Assembly: GCA_028571685.1 (NCBI GenBank)
Contig: CM053143.1
Span: 156,606,329 to 156,670,328, forward strand
DNA length: 64,000 nucleotides
Source: Heterohyrax brucei
Lineage: Eukaryota; Chordata; Mammalia; Hyracoidea; Procaviidae
Reading direction: 5' to 3'
The notes under the pieces were generated by a model. It had not been told where the DNA came from. It saw only the letters and a program-made list of their open reading frames with translations, and searched no databases. Numbering within the stretch: position 1 is the stretch's first letter; each line of letters starts with the position of its first letter. Shown here piece after piece: positions 34,971 to 46,936 of the stretch. Both the position numbers and the translations under genes were made by a program.

Positions 34971-35255
34971 TTATTGTAAGCTACTGTAGAATTAGTCCCT
35001 GACCCCTGATGACCCAATGTGCAACAGAATGAAATGCTGCCTGGTCCTGCACCATCCCGATGACCAGTTGTAGATAGAGCCATCATGATTCACATGGTTA
35101 TCAATGTTCATTTTTAGAAAGTAGATTGCTAGATCTTTTTTTCCTAGTCCTAAGCCTGGATGCTCTGCTCAGATCTGTTCAGAACCATGACTACACACAA
35201 ACTTCCATTGACAGGTAATGGCTGCACCTGGGACACATCAGCCTGAAATTGGAAA
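34971..35255 (-). mobile_element. AfroSINE, tRNA-Gly-headed long type
   Basis: Plus-strand order: attagtccctgacccctgat, atgctgcctggtcctgcacc, cgatgaccagttgtagatag, gaaagtagattgctagatc, then catcagcctgaaattgg, which is the degraded tRNA-like head. It directly follows the BovB 3' end. Confidence 0.82.
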
Positions 35256-36326
35256 TACATATTCTTACAATCTTCAAGGGCTCAGTCCTGTTAAAGATAC
35301 ATCATATTAAAATCATCAAACAGATCCTCAGGATTTTCAACCTTAACCATCTGCATACAGGTTAGTCTTGAATTTATCATTCTTTTCTAAGAATAGTGTG
35401 AAGTCATTATTTAAACATTTTTACAAATAGAAGATCCATTTGTTATGATTTCTCGAAAAAGGAGTTTGAACCAAAGACAAATTGCTGTAACTTCTAAAAA
35501 CAGAAATCTACGAGAAATTTAAATGTCCTTTCCCCAGCTTCAAGAAAATTATTTCAACTTGAAAAGTCTTCCTGAAAGGGCAATGAATAACTCCTACATG
35601 AAAGAATACAGTGTGTAATTCTTTTCAGCAGCAGAAGGCTTTGCTTTGTAGCACCGAATGACTTAATGACACACTTCAACAGCAGTAGACACACAGAACA
35701 GATCTCACAGACCCGAAGAGGTCCTTTCAGGTAAGAACTACAACTATACGTGAGCACAAGCACCAACTCAGACAACAGGAGAGAAAAGCCACCCCAAAAG
35801 AGAAAATCAGTAGAAAGAATGGTGACAGCTGAGATACAGTAGAAGAGAAATGAAGAGAGTAAAATACACACCACGTTTTGAAATGTAAAAACAAAAGTAA
35901 AAGTAGTTAGAATTAGGGCTATAAACTCAGTTTTCTATTAGCTTTAAAATAAGCTCTTTGTGAGGTATTTTCAGAATGTCAAATAACATACTTTTAAACA
36001 TTTGTTTTAGCTAACAACTAAAGATTCGTTTTGATGATTTTCATAAAGCAAAGTATGTTTGGTCCATGAAAAGATGTCTGTAGGGAAAAAAACAAAAAAA
36101 CATAAAAAACCTTTTAAATGCTCTTTCTGTAGTTTTAAAGGACCAGGTAATGATCATGAGAATATGCTTGGAAGGCTCGCAACACAAAGGCTGTCACTGA
36201 CCAAGGGCTCCGACTCCAGAGGTTTAAAATCTGCTACCTGGCTCCTATGCCTGAGTGGGCATAGTTAGCACTGCAGACCTGCTCCTGGGAAACCCAGACT
36301 CCACCGACGGATTAGGGACTCCCCTC
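35256..36326. other. unique DNA, 1.1 kb
   Basis: Small frames occur (35554-35874 minus, 36059-36268 plus) but none has a recognisable domain. No transposon identified. Confidence 0.4.
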
Positions 36327-36337
36327 TATAGCAGTCA

Positions 36338-36488
36338 GAGCCCTGGCTGCACAGTGGATAAGCGACAGGCTGCCAACCACAAGGTCAGCAATTCAAAACC
36401 ACCAGCTTATCACTGGAAACCTTACAGGGCAATTCTGCTCTGTCCTGTGAGGTCACTATGAGTGAAATTTACTTGACAGCAATGAGTG
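36338..36488 (+). mobile_element. AfroSINE with perfect target duplication
   Basis: gagccctggctgcacagtg to gacagcaatgag. The 11-bp duplication tatagcagtca flanks it exactly (36327-36337 and 36489-36499). Confidence 0.94.
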
Positions 36489-36819
36489 TATAGCAGTCAA
36501 GAATACTTCTCTCTCCTTCCCTCCTTCAAGATTAAATCAGTGTCTTGGCCTCATAATTCTACAATGCTTCTCTGGCCACTCCCTATTTTCTTTTACATAA
36601 AGATTTTCCCTAGCATAATCCTCGCCTGTCAGTCTAATCTTGGCATCATAGCCAAGCTAACAAAGAACACCTGTTACAGGATTCTGAACTGCTGAACACT
36701 GATATGCTATAATAAATTCAATCACTGAAAATCTTGTCTTTACAATAGATCCTAAAAATTCCTCTTGGAAGGAATATATGCTAACTAGATAACAGACAAG
36801 ATTTATTTTAGGTGAAGGG

Positions 36820-37634
36820 AAAGACAATATGTGACACAGGAAAAGTCAGTACAAATGGACTAAATCCACAGGGACAGAGCACCAAGCGTAGGGGGCTGGG
36901 GCCACGATTTCAGGAGAGATCTAGGTCTATCAGCGTAACAAAGTTTATTAAGAAAATGTTCTGCTTCCTACTTTGGGGTCTTAAAAGCTAGCAAGCAGCC
37001 ATCTAAAAAATATCAATTGGTCTCAACCCACCTGCAGAAAAGAAGAATGAAGAACACCAAAGACACAAAGAAACTATGAGTCCAAAACACAGCCAAGTCC
37101 ACATAAACCAGAGACCACATTAGCAAGAGACCAGAAGAACTAAATGGTACCCAGCTACCATCAACAACTGCCCTGACAGGGAACATGACAAAGGTTATCT
37201 TATGGTGTGGGAAAAAGGGTGGTACAGAACTTGAATTCTTTTTAAAAACACCAGACTTGACGGTTTAACAGACAGACTGGCGGATCCTGGAAGACCTGGT
37301 CCCAGATTCTCTGTTAGCCCAGAACTGAAATCATTCCTGAAGCTAACTCTTCAGATAAAAATTAGACTGAAGTATAAGACATAAAATGATGTTAGTGAAG
37401 AGTGTGCTTCCTAGCTCAATTAGATGTATGAGACTAAATGGGCAGCTCCTGTCCGGAGGTGAGATGAGAAGGCAGAAGGAGCTGGTTGAATGGATATAAG
37501 AAATAAAAGATAGAGAGGAAAAGTGTGCTGTCATACTGCATGGAGAGTAACTAGGGTCATATAACAATGTGTGTGTGAGTTTTTACATGACAAACTGACT
37601 TGGATTGTAAACTTCCACCTAGAGAACAATAATA
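36820..37634 (+). mobile_element. afrotherian retroposon 3' end (probably L1 3' UTR)
   Basis: I recognise a common afrotherian interspersed sequence: ataacaaagtttattaag, gcaagcagccatctaaa, gaccagaagaactaaatgg, caactgccctgacagggaac, and at the end gacttggattgtaaacttcc. It ends in an A-rich terminus and is probably the 3' UTR of a lineage L1, but the family name is not certain. No coding capacity in this part. Confidence 0.65.
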
Positions 37635-38040
37635 TCAGCAACAACAAAATCCTCTTAGAGACAAACCTCAAAAGGAAATAAAATGGAAATAATGAAATCA
37701 TTCTAAAGTATTTTTAAGTGGAGCAGTGATTCAAAAAAGCATAAGATTATGATCTTAGCTACATAAAACAGCATGCGTGGAATGAAGGTAATATATCATC
37801 ACGCTGGGTGTTTTTGCTGAAAGAGTGTGTTACTGTTATATCTGAAAGAATAAGAAAACTTTAGACAAAATGCATTAAGCCGAGTCAAGGGGGTGGGTGG
37901 CTGAGATAAAAATCTAACAACTGGAGATTATCTCATGGTACCGCACATCTACTTTCACTGAAGAAATAATAGAAAAATAATAAAAACCAGACTATGTATG
38001 TGTCCATTTATGCCTTTTTACCACAGAAGTCTTTGTTAGG
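37635..38040. other. unique DNA
   Basis: No repeat or gene recognised. Confidence 0.4.
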
Positions 38041-38592
38041 TGTCTTGGTCATCTAGTAATGCTATAAGAAAAATACCACAAGTGGACGACGTTAACAACG
38101 AGAATCAATTGTCACAGTCTAGATGCTAGAAGTCCAAATTCAGGGCATTAACTCTCTGTCAGCTCTGGCAAAAAGTCCTTGTAATGTGTCAAATTTTCCT
38201 CAGTCTATGAGTATCTCAGCACAGGAATTGTAGGTCTAAAGGGCAGGCTGTCCTCCAGGCACTGGTTTCTGGTGGTATGAAATCCCCCACTCTCTGCTCA
38301 CTTCCCTTTCCTTTTATCTCTTAAGAGATAAGAGATGGTGTAGGCCACACCCCTGGGGAACTCCCTTTACATTGGATCAGGATCTTAATCTTAGCAATGA
38401 TGTTACAGTTCCATGCTAATCCCTCTTTAACATAATCCAGCCTTGCTCCATTAACCACAGGCAGAGATTAGGATTTACAATTTGTATGAAAACAGAGACC
38501 ACAAAACAAAGGATAACCACACAAGACTTCAAATCACGGCCTAGTCAAATGGCTGTATACATTTTGGGGGAGATAGAATTCAGTCCATGACA
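38041..38592 (-). mobile_element. MaLR-type solo LTR
   Basis: Fossil LTR, reverse orientation, from tgtcttggtcatctagtaa to attcagtccatgaca. Flanks ttagg (38036-38040) and tcagg (38593-38597) look like a 5-bp target duplication with one difference. Confidence 0.9.
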
Positions 38593-39893
38593 TCAGGGAA
38601 TCCTAATTCTCTGCTAGAGAAGGTGCAGTCCTGACCTTGATCACAGCCTCTCTTTCGAAAGCTCCATCGTTCCCAGGGATACCGTACAAGGCACTCAGTG
38701 AAACACCGAAAGAATCATGTCCCACCTCACTGATGATCACTGTCAGATCAGTGCAGCTGCAGAAATGGACCAGTCTTCTAGATGCTTCTGTGCCCTTCTG
38801 TTGGCAGTGGACCCCTTTTTTGACATAGGATGTGTTTTAAAACATCTAATAGTTGTGTAAGCATCAAAATGAATCAGATGAACTGAAAACAAACAAAAAA
38901 GTAACTTTCTTGACTTGGCATCACTCACTTTCTCTCTAAAACTCCCATGCTCTGATGGAAGAAATGTACTTAACATTTCAAGTTAAGGATGACTCAGTCA
39001 CACGCAATTTAACAACAGTTTCTTTCAAGTAAACTGTCAGTCTTTTCAAAGTTAAAACTTCTCCCCAGTTTGGTTTTATTCATTTAAGGGGCTGCCATTC
39101 AATTCTCATTTCCAAGATAATGTCTGGGAATAGGGAGAAATGTGCATAAACTCATGGCATTGAGAAATTGGCTCTCTGTAATGTCTTCCTCTTCCTGAGG
39201 AGGCTCGTTTCATGCGTCTCTAGGGCTTAGCTTCTGTTCTCAGGGCCAATTCTGCTGAAGTGTTCATGGATTATTTACCTTATGGTCTGTTCTCTTGAGA
39301 AGAACAAGATACGGTAGTTGTTTTCACGGAGCTTGATGAGTTCCCTCTGGTTAGCCTCCCCGTCTTGCACTCACCTTCTCTCCTGTACGTCAGATGCCCT
39401 GAGTTATGAGAAGGACTGTCTTTCAGTCTCAGATTGGTGAGATTTACCCTGAAACCTTCTGACATGTGGTCATTTCACTTCTCACAGTGTTTACCTCTCT
39501 GACAAGTTTATCATCCAAAACACTAAACTGTTGTCTTCTGTTTCCTTTGGCAGCACACAGAAACTTCTGGATACATATCAGCTTTTCAGATCCTGAGGAT
39601 ATCAGGATTATATACATATATAGGCATTTCCCTTAGCCACTTACAGCCTACTTCACTATATGTCTTTTGATCTTAACACGCTGATCATGTGGTTTCTTTG
39701 CAGGGCTTGGGCTTTCCAGGAAAGTCCACTTACAAAATGAGGGAAAAGCCATATATCCTACAGTCTTCCTGAAACACTATGCCCTTTGATTTGCAATACA
39801 CTTTACCTTCTACTCCTTCCACTCAAAGAGAGCAACCAACTAACTAATGTCTGATTTTCTTTATTTATTTCACTATATTATTCATCTGTCAAC
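38593..39893. other. unique DNA, 1.3 kb
   Basis: No transposon identified. Moderately higher GC than the surroundings, but no exon that I can support. Confidence 0.4.
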
Positions 39894-40152
39894 TGGAGTG
39901 CTCCATGGAAGCGAGGACGGACATTGTTATCAGGAGGAATCGATCAGTGGAGGACATCATGCTTGGTAAATTAGAGGGTCAGTGAAAAAGAGGAAGACCT
40001 TTGACAAAACGGACTGGCACAGGGACAGCAACAATGGGCTCAAGGACAACTACGGACTGTGGGTGGGGTGCGGGACCAGGCAGCATTTCATTCTGATGTT
40101 CGCAGGGTCACTATGACTTGAAACCAACTTGACAGCACCTAACAACAATAAC
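39894..40152 (+). mobile_element. BovB/RTE 3'-end fragment
   Basis: gagtgctccatggaagcg, aggaagacctttgacaaaac, atgggctcaaggacaac and the terminus gacagcacctaacaacaataa. Confidence 0.9.
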
Positions 40153-40445
40153 ATCTGTCTCTGAGTTGGTGCAGTAGAGGAAAGGCATTCAACTTCCTGT
40201 GGTCAGTTGAATGCCTTTCTAGACAATATACGCCTTCCGGTTTATGCTCTTTGGTGATGAACTCCCTCTCCTTTGCAATAATCCACAGGGTCTTGCTTTT
40301 TACTATTTTTTTAAAAGAGACATTATTTTCACATTTCTGTAAGATAAAAATTATAATAGACATTCACCCAATTGTTTTTATTTATTTATTTATTACATTT
40401 TCATAGTATTCAGTATAGTAGAAAGCTGACAGTTAGATGATTTCA

Positions 40446-40568
40446 CCTTACAATGACATTAGAATTTTTTTTTTTACTCTAGTGAAAGTGGAAGAAATTT
40501 CTTGCTTTCATTTTGTGCAATTTGAACTACTTCAGATCAATAGTCTGAACCTCTTGACTTGTAACAGC
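40446..40568 (+). repeat. inverted duplication, copy 1 (in unique DNA)
   Basis: Its reverse complement recurs at 41732-41852 at roughly 93 percent identity by eye. Diagnostic shared blocks are ctttcattttgtgcaattt (copy 1) and gaacctcttgacttgtaaca. It is surrounded by non-repetitive sequence, which suggests this is the donor. Confidence 0.85.
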
Positions 40569-40785
40569 AAAGAAATAACACTTAACTGATTATTTTTCCA
40601 AAATAACACAAGTGGAGTCATTTTGTTCAAAAGCCTCAGTGGTATTCCTACTGCTTCATTTAAGACATAGTCTGATCACCAAAAGGCAGAAAAGCACTGA
40701 CTTTAGAGAACTGCACATTTTAACACGGGGAGAGGGGAGAATCACTGGTTTTGCTAACACTTTTTTTTTTCTCTGCCTTGTGACT

Positions 40786-40829
40786 GTCGCCATGAGTCGG
40801 ATCTGACTCGACGGCACTTGGCTTGGCTT
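40786..40829 (+). mobile_element. SINE/RTE tail-only fragment
   Basis: cgccatgagtcggatctgac, then tcgacggcacttggcttggc, with intact CpG sites, preceded by a T-run rather than a SINE body. Confidence 0.6.
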
Positions 40830-41541
40830 ATAACTGTCATATGCATGACTATCTTTATCAAGCAAAGTTGAGAGACAGAATCTGACCTTTAAATCTGTCC
40901 ATTTTAGAAGTGATTCTGTCTGTGACTTAGAGAAAGGAAAGGTGCAGAATCTCTAAGGCCCAGGTGGCAGGTGCCACCCTAGAAACTGTCATCCATTATC
41001 CTGGATATTTTTTTTAGTTGAAGGTATAGTTTTTGTTATGAAGCACAAAGCCAAGTGCCTCTACATAGTCAATTCAAAACAGGTAAATATCTTTCTGGTG
41101 TTCTTTGCTTTCATATAGGATTCATCAGACATCAGCAATGATAGCCCTTGTTCCGTGGTGTCTTCTGAGTTCAGTTTGAAATTCTGGCAGTTCTCATTCA
41201 GTGTACTGCTGCAACTGCTTTTGAATGATCCTCAGCCAAATTTCACTTGCATGTGATATTAATGATATTGTTTAATCACTTCTGAATTCAGTTGGATCCC
41301 CTTTCTTTGGAAAGGTATAAATATGAATCTCTTCCAGTTGACCGGTCAGGTATCTGTCTCCCAATGTCTTTGCATGGGTGAATGAGCACTTCCAGAGCTG
41401 TGTAATTTGTTGCAACATCTCAACTGATATCCCATCAAATCCTGCAGCCTTGTTTTTTGCCAATGCCGTCAGTGCAGCTTGGACTGCTTCCTTCAGTAAC
41501 ACTGGTTTTTGGTCATGTATTAACTCCTAAGATGGATTAAT

Positions 41542-41564
41542 GTCATTATTATTATTATTATTAT
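41542..41564. repeat. (ATT)n microsatellite in BovB
   Basis: About seven ATT units in the BovB linker. Confidence 0.85.
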
Positions 41565-41731
41565 TGTCCAGTTACTCTGTGTATCCCTTCCATCTTCTTT
41601 TGATGCTTTCTGTCATTTAATCTTTTCCCTGTTGTATCCTTCAATAACACAATTGAAGTCTTGAATTTTTATTTCAATGATTTCACCTTGAGAAATGTCA
41701 GGTGTTTTCTTCCTTTTTCATTTTTCTGTCA

Positions 41732-41852
41732 GCTGTTACAAGTCAAGAGGTTCAGACCATTGATTTGAAGTAGTTCAAACTGCACAAAATGAAAGCAAGA
41801 CTTTTCTTCCACGTTCACTAGAGTAAAATAAAATTCTAATGTCACCGTAAGG
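41732..41852 (-). repeat. inverted duplication, copy 2 (inside BovB)
   Basis: Foreign to the BovB consensus, which breaks off at ctgtca(gct) and resumes at gcacatgtcattatc. It is the reverse complement of 40446-40568. No terminal inverted repeats and no clear target duplication. Confidence 0.85.
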
Positions 41853-42665
41853 AGATGGAGGCACATGTCATTATCACACTTTGTCCTCTCAAGCTGCCTT
41901 TTGAAATCTTCTGCTCAGCTCCTTTACTTCATCATTTCTTTCTTTGCTTTAGCTACTCTATGTTAAAGAATAGCTTTCACAGTCTTTCCAGATACTCATT
42001 TTGGTCTTTCGTTTGTCTTTTTAATGACTTTTTGCCTTTTTTCATGTGTGTTGTCCTTAATATTATTAGTCAACTTGTCTGGTCCTCTGTTATTAGTGTT
42101 CCAGGCATCAAATTTATTCTTGAGATGGTCTCTAAATTTATGTGGGATATACTCGAGGTCATACTTTGGCTTTCATGAACTTATTCTAATTTTCTTCAGT
42201 TTCAACTTGATGCCGCATATGAGCAATCAATGGTCTGTTACCCTGACCTTGTTCAGACTGACAATATTAAGGTTTTCCATCATCTCTTTCCATAGGTATA
42301 GTCGATTTAATTCCTATATATTACATCTGGAGAAATATACAAGTATAGTTGCTATTTATGTTGGTGGGAAAAGGTTATTTTCCATGAAGAGTCTTTGGTC
42401 TTGCAAAATTCTGTCATGCAATCTCTAGCATCATTTCTATCACCAAGGCCCTATTTTTCAAAATCACTGACCCTTCTTTGTTTCCAACTTTTGTATTCCA
42501 ATCACCAGTAACTATCAGTGCATTCAGATTGCTTGTTTGATCAGTTTCAGACTGCAGAAGTTGGTAAGAATCTTCATTTTCTTTTTCATTTTTGGTTGGC
42601 ACATAAATTTGAATAACAGTCATATTAACTGGTTTTCCTTGTAGTCATATAGATATTATCCTGAT

Positions 42666-42822
42666 CCTGGTGCTATAGAGATTTAGAGATAAGGCTACTA
42701 ACCAAAATGCTAGCAGTCTGAACCCATCAGGTGCTCCTTGGAAATCCTTTAGGGTGGTTCCACTGTGTCCTACCCCTATGTCAGTATGCATTAGAATCAA
42801 CTGTATGGCAATGGGTTTGAGG
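42666..42822 (+). mobile_element. AfroSINE inserted into BovB
   Basis: cctggtgctatagagattt to gtatggcaatgggttt. Confidence 0.85.
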
Positions 42823-42929
42823 TTTTTTTTTATGTTGTTGTACTTCAGGATAGATCTTTACATGTTCTTTGTGGAAAGAAATGCAATATTATCTTATTGC
42901 ATAAAAATATCTGCTGTTAATTCCTCTGA

Positions 42930-43065
42930 TTAAATCATGTGATAGGATTTACAACACATGGGAAAATCTCATCAAATGACAAAATGGTAGACAATCATAA
43001 AATCCTAGGAATCAGGTCCAAGCCAAACTGATACACTCATTTTCAGGGGAACATAATTTGTGACA
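42930..43065 (-). mobile_element. MaLR-type LTR, 5' part only
   Basis: Fossil fragment: caaatgacaaaatggtagac, aatcctaggaatcaggtcc and cattttcaggggaacataat correspond to the 5' portion of the common LTR. Confidence 0.65.
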
Positions 43066-43434
43066 GTGATGCTGCTGATATTTGAATATTGACGCTATAA
43101 TTTTCAGTCTCAGAGCAACAGGGAAGCCCCCAATGTATGGGGAACTGACAGATGTGTGGAAGAGAAGGAAATAAAGTAGATTTTAATGTTTGGGACATGC
43201 CCTTAAGAGTATAACAATTTTGTTTCTCATCTTAATTTTGGATATTTGACCATGAACTTACCTTTTCAATTAAGTCATTTTCAAGGTCAAATATATTGTT
43301 GGGTCTATTTGTCTACCACGTTTACCTGTTATGCTACTCAAAACTTCTATATCCCCATTTTTTAGCAGAACAAATTCTAAAGGCAGTACATTAAATAAAT
43401 TATGTAATAGATTCTACTTGGATCGTAGTGTTGA
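43066..43434. other. AT-rich unique DNA
   Basis: No repeat or gene recognised. Confidence 0.4.
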
Positions 43435-43765
43435 TTGAAGATATTGAATATCCTGTGCACTGCTAGAAGAACAAAAATTCAGTTTTAGAAGAAATATGCC
43501 AGAATGATGCTGAGTAGTAGGAAGTACTCTCTTTGGACATATCACCAGAAAAGGCCAATTACTGTAAAAGAACATCAAGTTTGTTAAAGTTAGGGTCAAC
43601 AAGAAAGAAAGAAACTTTCAGTGAGATGGTTTGACATAATAGCTACAACAATGGACTCAAATATACCCAGTGCTGGATGGCACAGAATCATGCAATATTT
43701 TGTTCAGTTATACATATGGTTTCCATAAGTCAGAGCTGATGTGACAGCAGATAACAAGTACTTAT
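43435..43765 (+). mobile_element. old, diverged BovB/RTE 3'-end copy
   Basis: gatattgaatatcctgtgcac, gacatatcaccagaaaagg, gctacaacaatggactcaaa and agtcagagctgatgtgacag follow the BovB 3' region in order but with much more divergence than the other copies, so it is probably an older insertion. Confidence 0.7.
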
Positions 43766-43924
43766 CTTTAGTAAGCTTTTCCTTTTTTTTTTCTATAGAA
43801 AGTCTATTTTTATAATACTTACATAGCTATACCAGCTTTATTTTGGTTATTATTTGCTTGCTATAACTTTTTCTACTCTTTGACTTTCAAATCTTCTGAG
43901 CTTTCATGGTTTAAGTTTCTCATG

Positions 43925-43965
43925 CCAAACCAACCAAGTGCCATCGAGTAACAATCTATTCCTCG
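43925..43965 (-). mobile_element. AfroSINE tail scrap
   Basis: ccaaaccaaccaagtgccat plus cgagtaacaatctattcc only. Confidence 0.45.
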
Positions 43966-44869
43966 GATAATTTTCTGATCCAATATAACAGTCATTGTAT
44001 TTTAAATGAAAAGTTTAGCCTATTTATATTTGTTGTGAATGTTGACAATTTTTGGTTTATTTCAGTCTTTTGTGAGTTTTGTATTGTTTCATATTTGCGT
44101 CTTCCTCATCCTACTCATCTGCCAAATTTCTTGCAGCTTTAAATGTTTGTTTATTTCCTGATTTTCTTGTCTGATCATTCTCTCTATTCACAATCCATTT
44201 ATTATTATAATAATACCCATGATAGTCTGAATGAATCATGAGCAGGAAATCACCACAAGGCTGTCATAGAACTTTCCCAATAATTAGAAATTTTGAACTG
44301 ATACTAACCGACACTGAATTATTATAGCTGAACAAATTAACAGGTTTTCTTCATGATAAGGCTCATGAATTACTGACGATGAGGCTAAAAACTTCCCAAG
44401 TTCTTTCTTTGGATTTGTTTCTTAGCTCCTTTCTGGAATCAGCAGGAGTCTCATAACTATCTAATAAATTTCATTTTTGTTTAAACTTGCTAGAGTCAAT
44501 GTTTGTAACAAACTCTTATAAAGCACATACACTTCTTGATTTTATTTCACTTTTGCAGTCTTTATTGTAGTAGTAGCCATTGCATTCAGAAGATGAAGTC
44601 ACTTGTGATAAAAACCATTGGCTACTGGCATCCTCTATAATGTGTTGTGAATAAATAAGTACAAAGAAGTCCTTTCACAATAGTAGAAGAAACAAGAAAA
44701 AGAGACTAGGAGGTACAAGAAAAATTCAAAAATAAAACTGTATGAGAACTTTGCCTCTAATATTTTGAGCTCCTTGATATTTTTCATTAGTATTGGTAAG
44801 TGCTATGACAATTACATGTGTTTTCTAGGGCTTGACAATTGACATATTTTTGTTGGGATGAAGTGTGAG
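43966..44869. other. AT-rich unique DNA
   Basis: No repeat or gene recognised. Confidence 0.4.
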
Positions 44870-45062
44870 TCAAATTTCCTCAATGTTTGTTATATACATT
44901 ATCTCCTTTTAATCTTCACTATACACATTCTTGAAGAGCTGCTATTATCCATAGTTCACAGTGAGGATACTGCAGTACAACAGCATTAAACAGTTTGTCC
45001 AAAGTTTTTTTAGTGTGTGACTGACCCAGCCTTTGAATTCAACTTCTGGTTCTGTGGCTTTT
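44870..45062 (-). mobile_element. MIR SINE
   Basis: cattatctccttttaatcttc, attatccatagttcacagtg, gtttgtccaaagttttttta and cagcctttgaattcaactt match the MIR consensus in reverse orientation. Confidence 0.78.
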
Positions 45063-45637
45063 TTCATGATGCCAGGATACTCACTTTGGTGGCAAAGCAA
45101 AAGATCTGTAAAGTTATCTTCTCCATCCTATTTCTTACAAAAAACACTTTAAAACCAATATTAAAGTTTATAATAACTTTCTTGAATCACACTGCCTTAG
45201 AGTGTGTCTGTGTTCAGGTTCCAAGCAATGTTTAAACCTTCTGTAACTACATATTATTGTATCATAATTATTCCATATACTTAATTGTCTGATGATGTGA
45301 AGGACTTAGGTTTAGAGAAATACTTCTGTCCTTTCTTTTCTATGATCTTTACATTTTCCTCCAAAAGGATAGTGACTTAGCCATATTGGAAACTGGAACA
45401 AGAAACTGTGTCAGTGATGCTCAGCTTCTCTTCTCTTTGGGGTCAGTCCAAGACATTTTCCTCTGCTCTTCTATGTCACACTTTATATATGTGAGATCTC
45501 TCCCCTCAGAGAGAAGCCTGCAGTTGTCCAGCAGCCTGGCTAATTCTTGAACTCTATAGTGGAAATCTCAGTTTGCTGCACATCTATGGCACACTCTTTA
45601 AAATTTCTAACAGTAGTAGAGCTCAACACTGATCTCC
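45063..45637. other. unique DNA
   Basis: No repeat or gene recognised. Confidence 0.4.
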
Positions 45638-46458
45638 TGCCAGGAGCCAGCCCCGACAACTTTTTGGGGGCCCCACGGAGGGAGGGAAATGGCACTGGCA
45701 AGGAAATGAATTGAGAGAGACAGGAAAGAGTTTTGGAGAAAAAATGGCAGCCCGAAAAGGTCTGTCTTTCTTTATTTTTATAGTTGAAGTGACGTGATTT
45801 TCACCCTGCCCACTGACCACACAAGCTATCGGCTAACTTGAGGTGACATGATTTTCACCCTACCCCCTGACCACAGAAGCTATTGGCTAACTTGAAGCCT
45901 ATACCTCGTGGTCTCCTTTATTTTGTGTTAATTATTAGGGCCTTCTGGATAATGGCCCAAGACAAGTGGTCTTTTTACATATTAATCATTAGGGCTTTCT
46001 AGGTAATGGCCGGGACAAGTGTGCTGTGGTGATAATTGACAGTGAAAACAAAGTTATTCCCTGAGCTCAATCAGCCCTACCTATACCTCAGTGTTAAAAG
46101 ATACAGGAGGAGGAGTCTAAAGGTTATAATCTCTATTTGTTCCTACTTTGCTCTTTATTTTATCTCTTCCTGTGGGGACAGTAAACACCTACCGTCCCCC
46201 ATCCTATGCATTTCTTAAACTGTTCTAAGAAGGGTAATTCTTTTCACATGGTGGGGGGATGTGCAGTTGGGGGAAGTCAACAGGGCTCAGCTGGCCTTGG
46301 CATTCTTGGGCTGGGCATTCCCAGTATGGGTGTTCCTGGGCTCAGCGTTTGTCCTTGTGCCAGGAAATGAGGGGGTATTTTTGAGGAGAGTTTAATTAGG
46401 ATGAAAAATGTACGGCTAGAAATATGTCAGGGGTGAGATGCATCCGCCCGCTATCACA
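45638..46458 (-). mobile_element. LTR of a non-MaLR retrovirus family (class II-like)
   Basis: Fossil LTR in reverse orientation. The left end, tgccaggagccagccccgac then aactttttgggggcccc, reads on the minus strand as a U5 end finishing in ggctggctcctggca. Plus-strand tttatttttatag near 45770 would supply the polyadenylation region. Two internal tandem duplications (45786-45897 and about 45930-46022) fall where the U3 would lie. The right end is placed at tatcaca by the TG...CA rule and is uncertain. No flanking duplication seen. No internal genes. Confidence 0.6.
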
Positions 46459-46724
46459 GAGGCTTGTGGGCTTTTCTCACAGAGGTCTTTGTGGGTGATG
46501 AGCTTCGGCAGTCTCTAGCTGTTGAAGTTCTTTTCCTGTATCAATACTTCCAGGCTCAATTAGGAGACAGTGACACTCTTCATTACATACACGAAACACC
46601 ACGATTGCATTCATCCTTGATTCTTCTTGCCATATTTTCATTGAATCACCCATGATTTGTTATGAATCTATGCTTTGTCTCATGTTGGTATCTCATACAG
46701 GAAAGGTAATAGGTGTCACTATGT

Positions 46725-46895
46725 TTGTTTTTCAAACACACTGTTAAGTATGTACTACTTATATTACTTGATTAACAGATGATGAAACAGGTTTAAAGAG
46801 CTTAAATATCCTAAATCATTTGTCACAGCAAGTAAGTTCCAGAGTCTGTTCTTAGAATTTATTCCATTTCACTCCAACATCTGTACTTTCAATCA
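46725..46895 (-). mobile_element. MIR SINE
   Basis: ttaacagatgatgaaacagg, ttgtcacagcaagtaagttc and cagagtctgttcttag. Confidence 0.65.
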
Positions 46896-46915
46896 CTGAG
46901 TTCATCTGTTTCTTT

Positions 46916-46936
46916 AAAAAAAAAAAAAAAAAAAAA
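46916..46936. repeat. A homopolymer
   Basis: About 21 A residues. Confidence 0.9.

Larger units (their letters stand above)
40153..41031. other. unique DNA with source of an inverted copy
   Basis: Holds a short (TTTA)n run at 40377-40393, the segment 40446-40568 that recurs inverted at 41732-41852, and a 40-bp SINE/RTE tail at 40786. Confidence 0.5.
41032..42897 (-). mobile_element. BovB/RTE LINE with endonuclease part, interrupted
   Basis: Minus strand. Near its right end it encodes endonuclease residues IQIYVPTKNEKENEDSYQLL and IVTGDWNTKVGNKEGS (about 42450-42620), matching the conserved GDWN motif of RTE endonucleases. RT-side residues AVQAALTALAKNKAAGFDGI lie at 41430-41500. Both ends are truncated. 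Insertions inside it are an (ATT)n expansion (41542-41564), the inverted duplicate (41732-41852) and a SINE (42666-42822). The endonuclease resumes after the SINE with cttcaggatagatctttac. Confidence 0.92.

Noticed and set aside
36059-36268. Zinc-finger-like FKCSFCSFKGPG
   Set aside because: Only a C-x2-C pair is present; the two histidines and finger spacing are missing.
42024-42428. 134-codon plus-strand membrane-like frame
   Set aside because: It is antisense to the BovB endonuclease/linker region.
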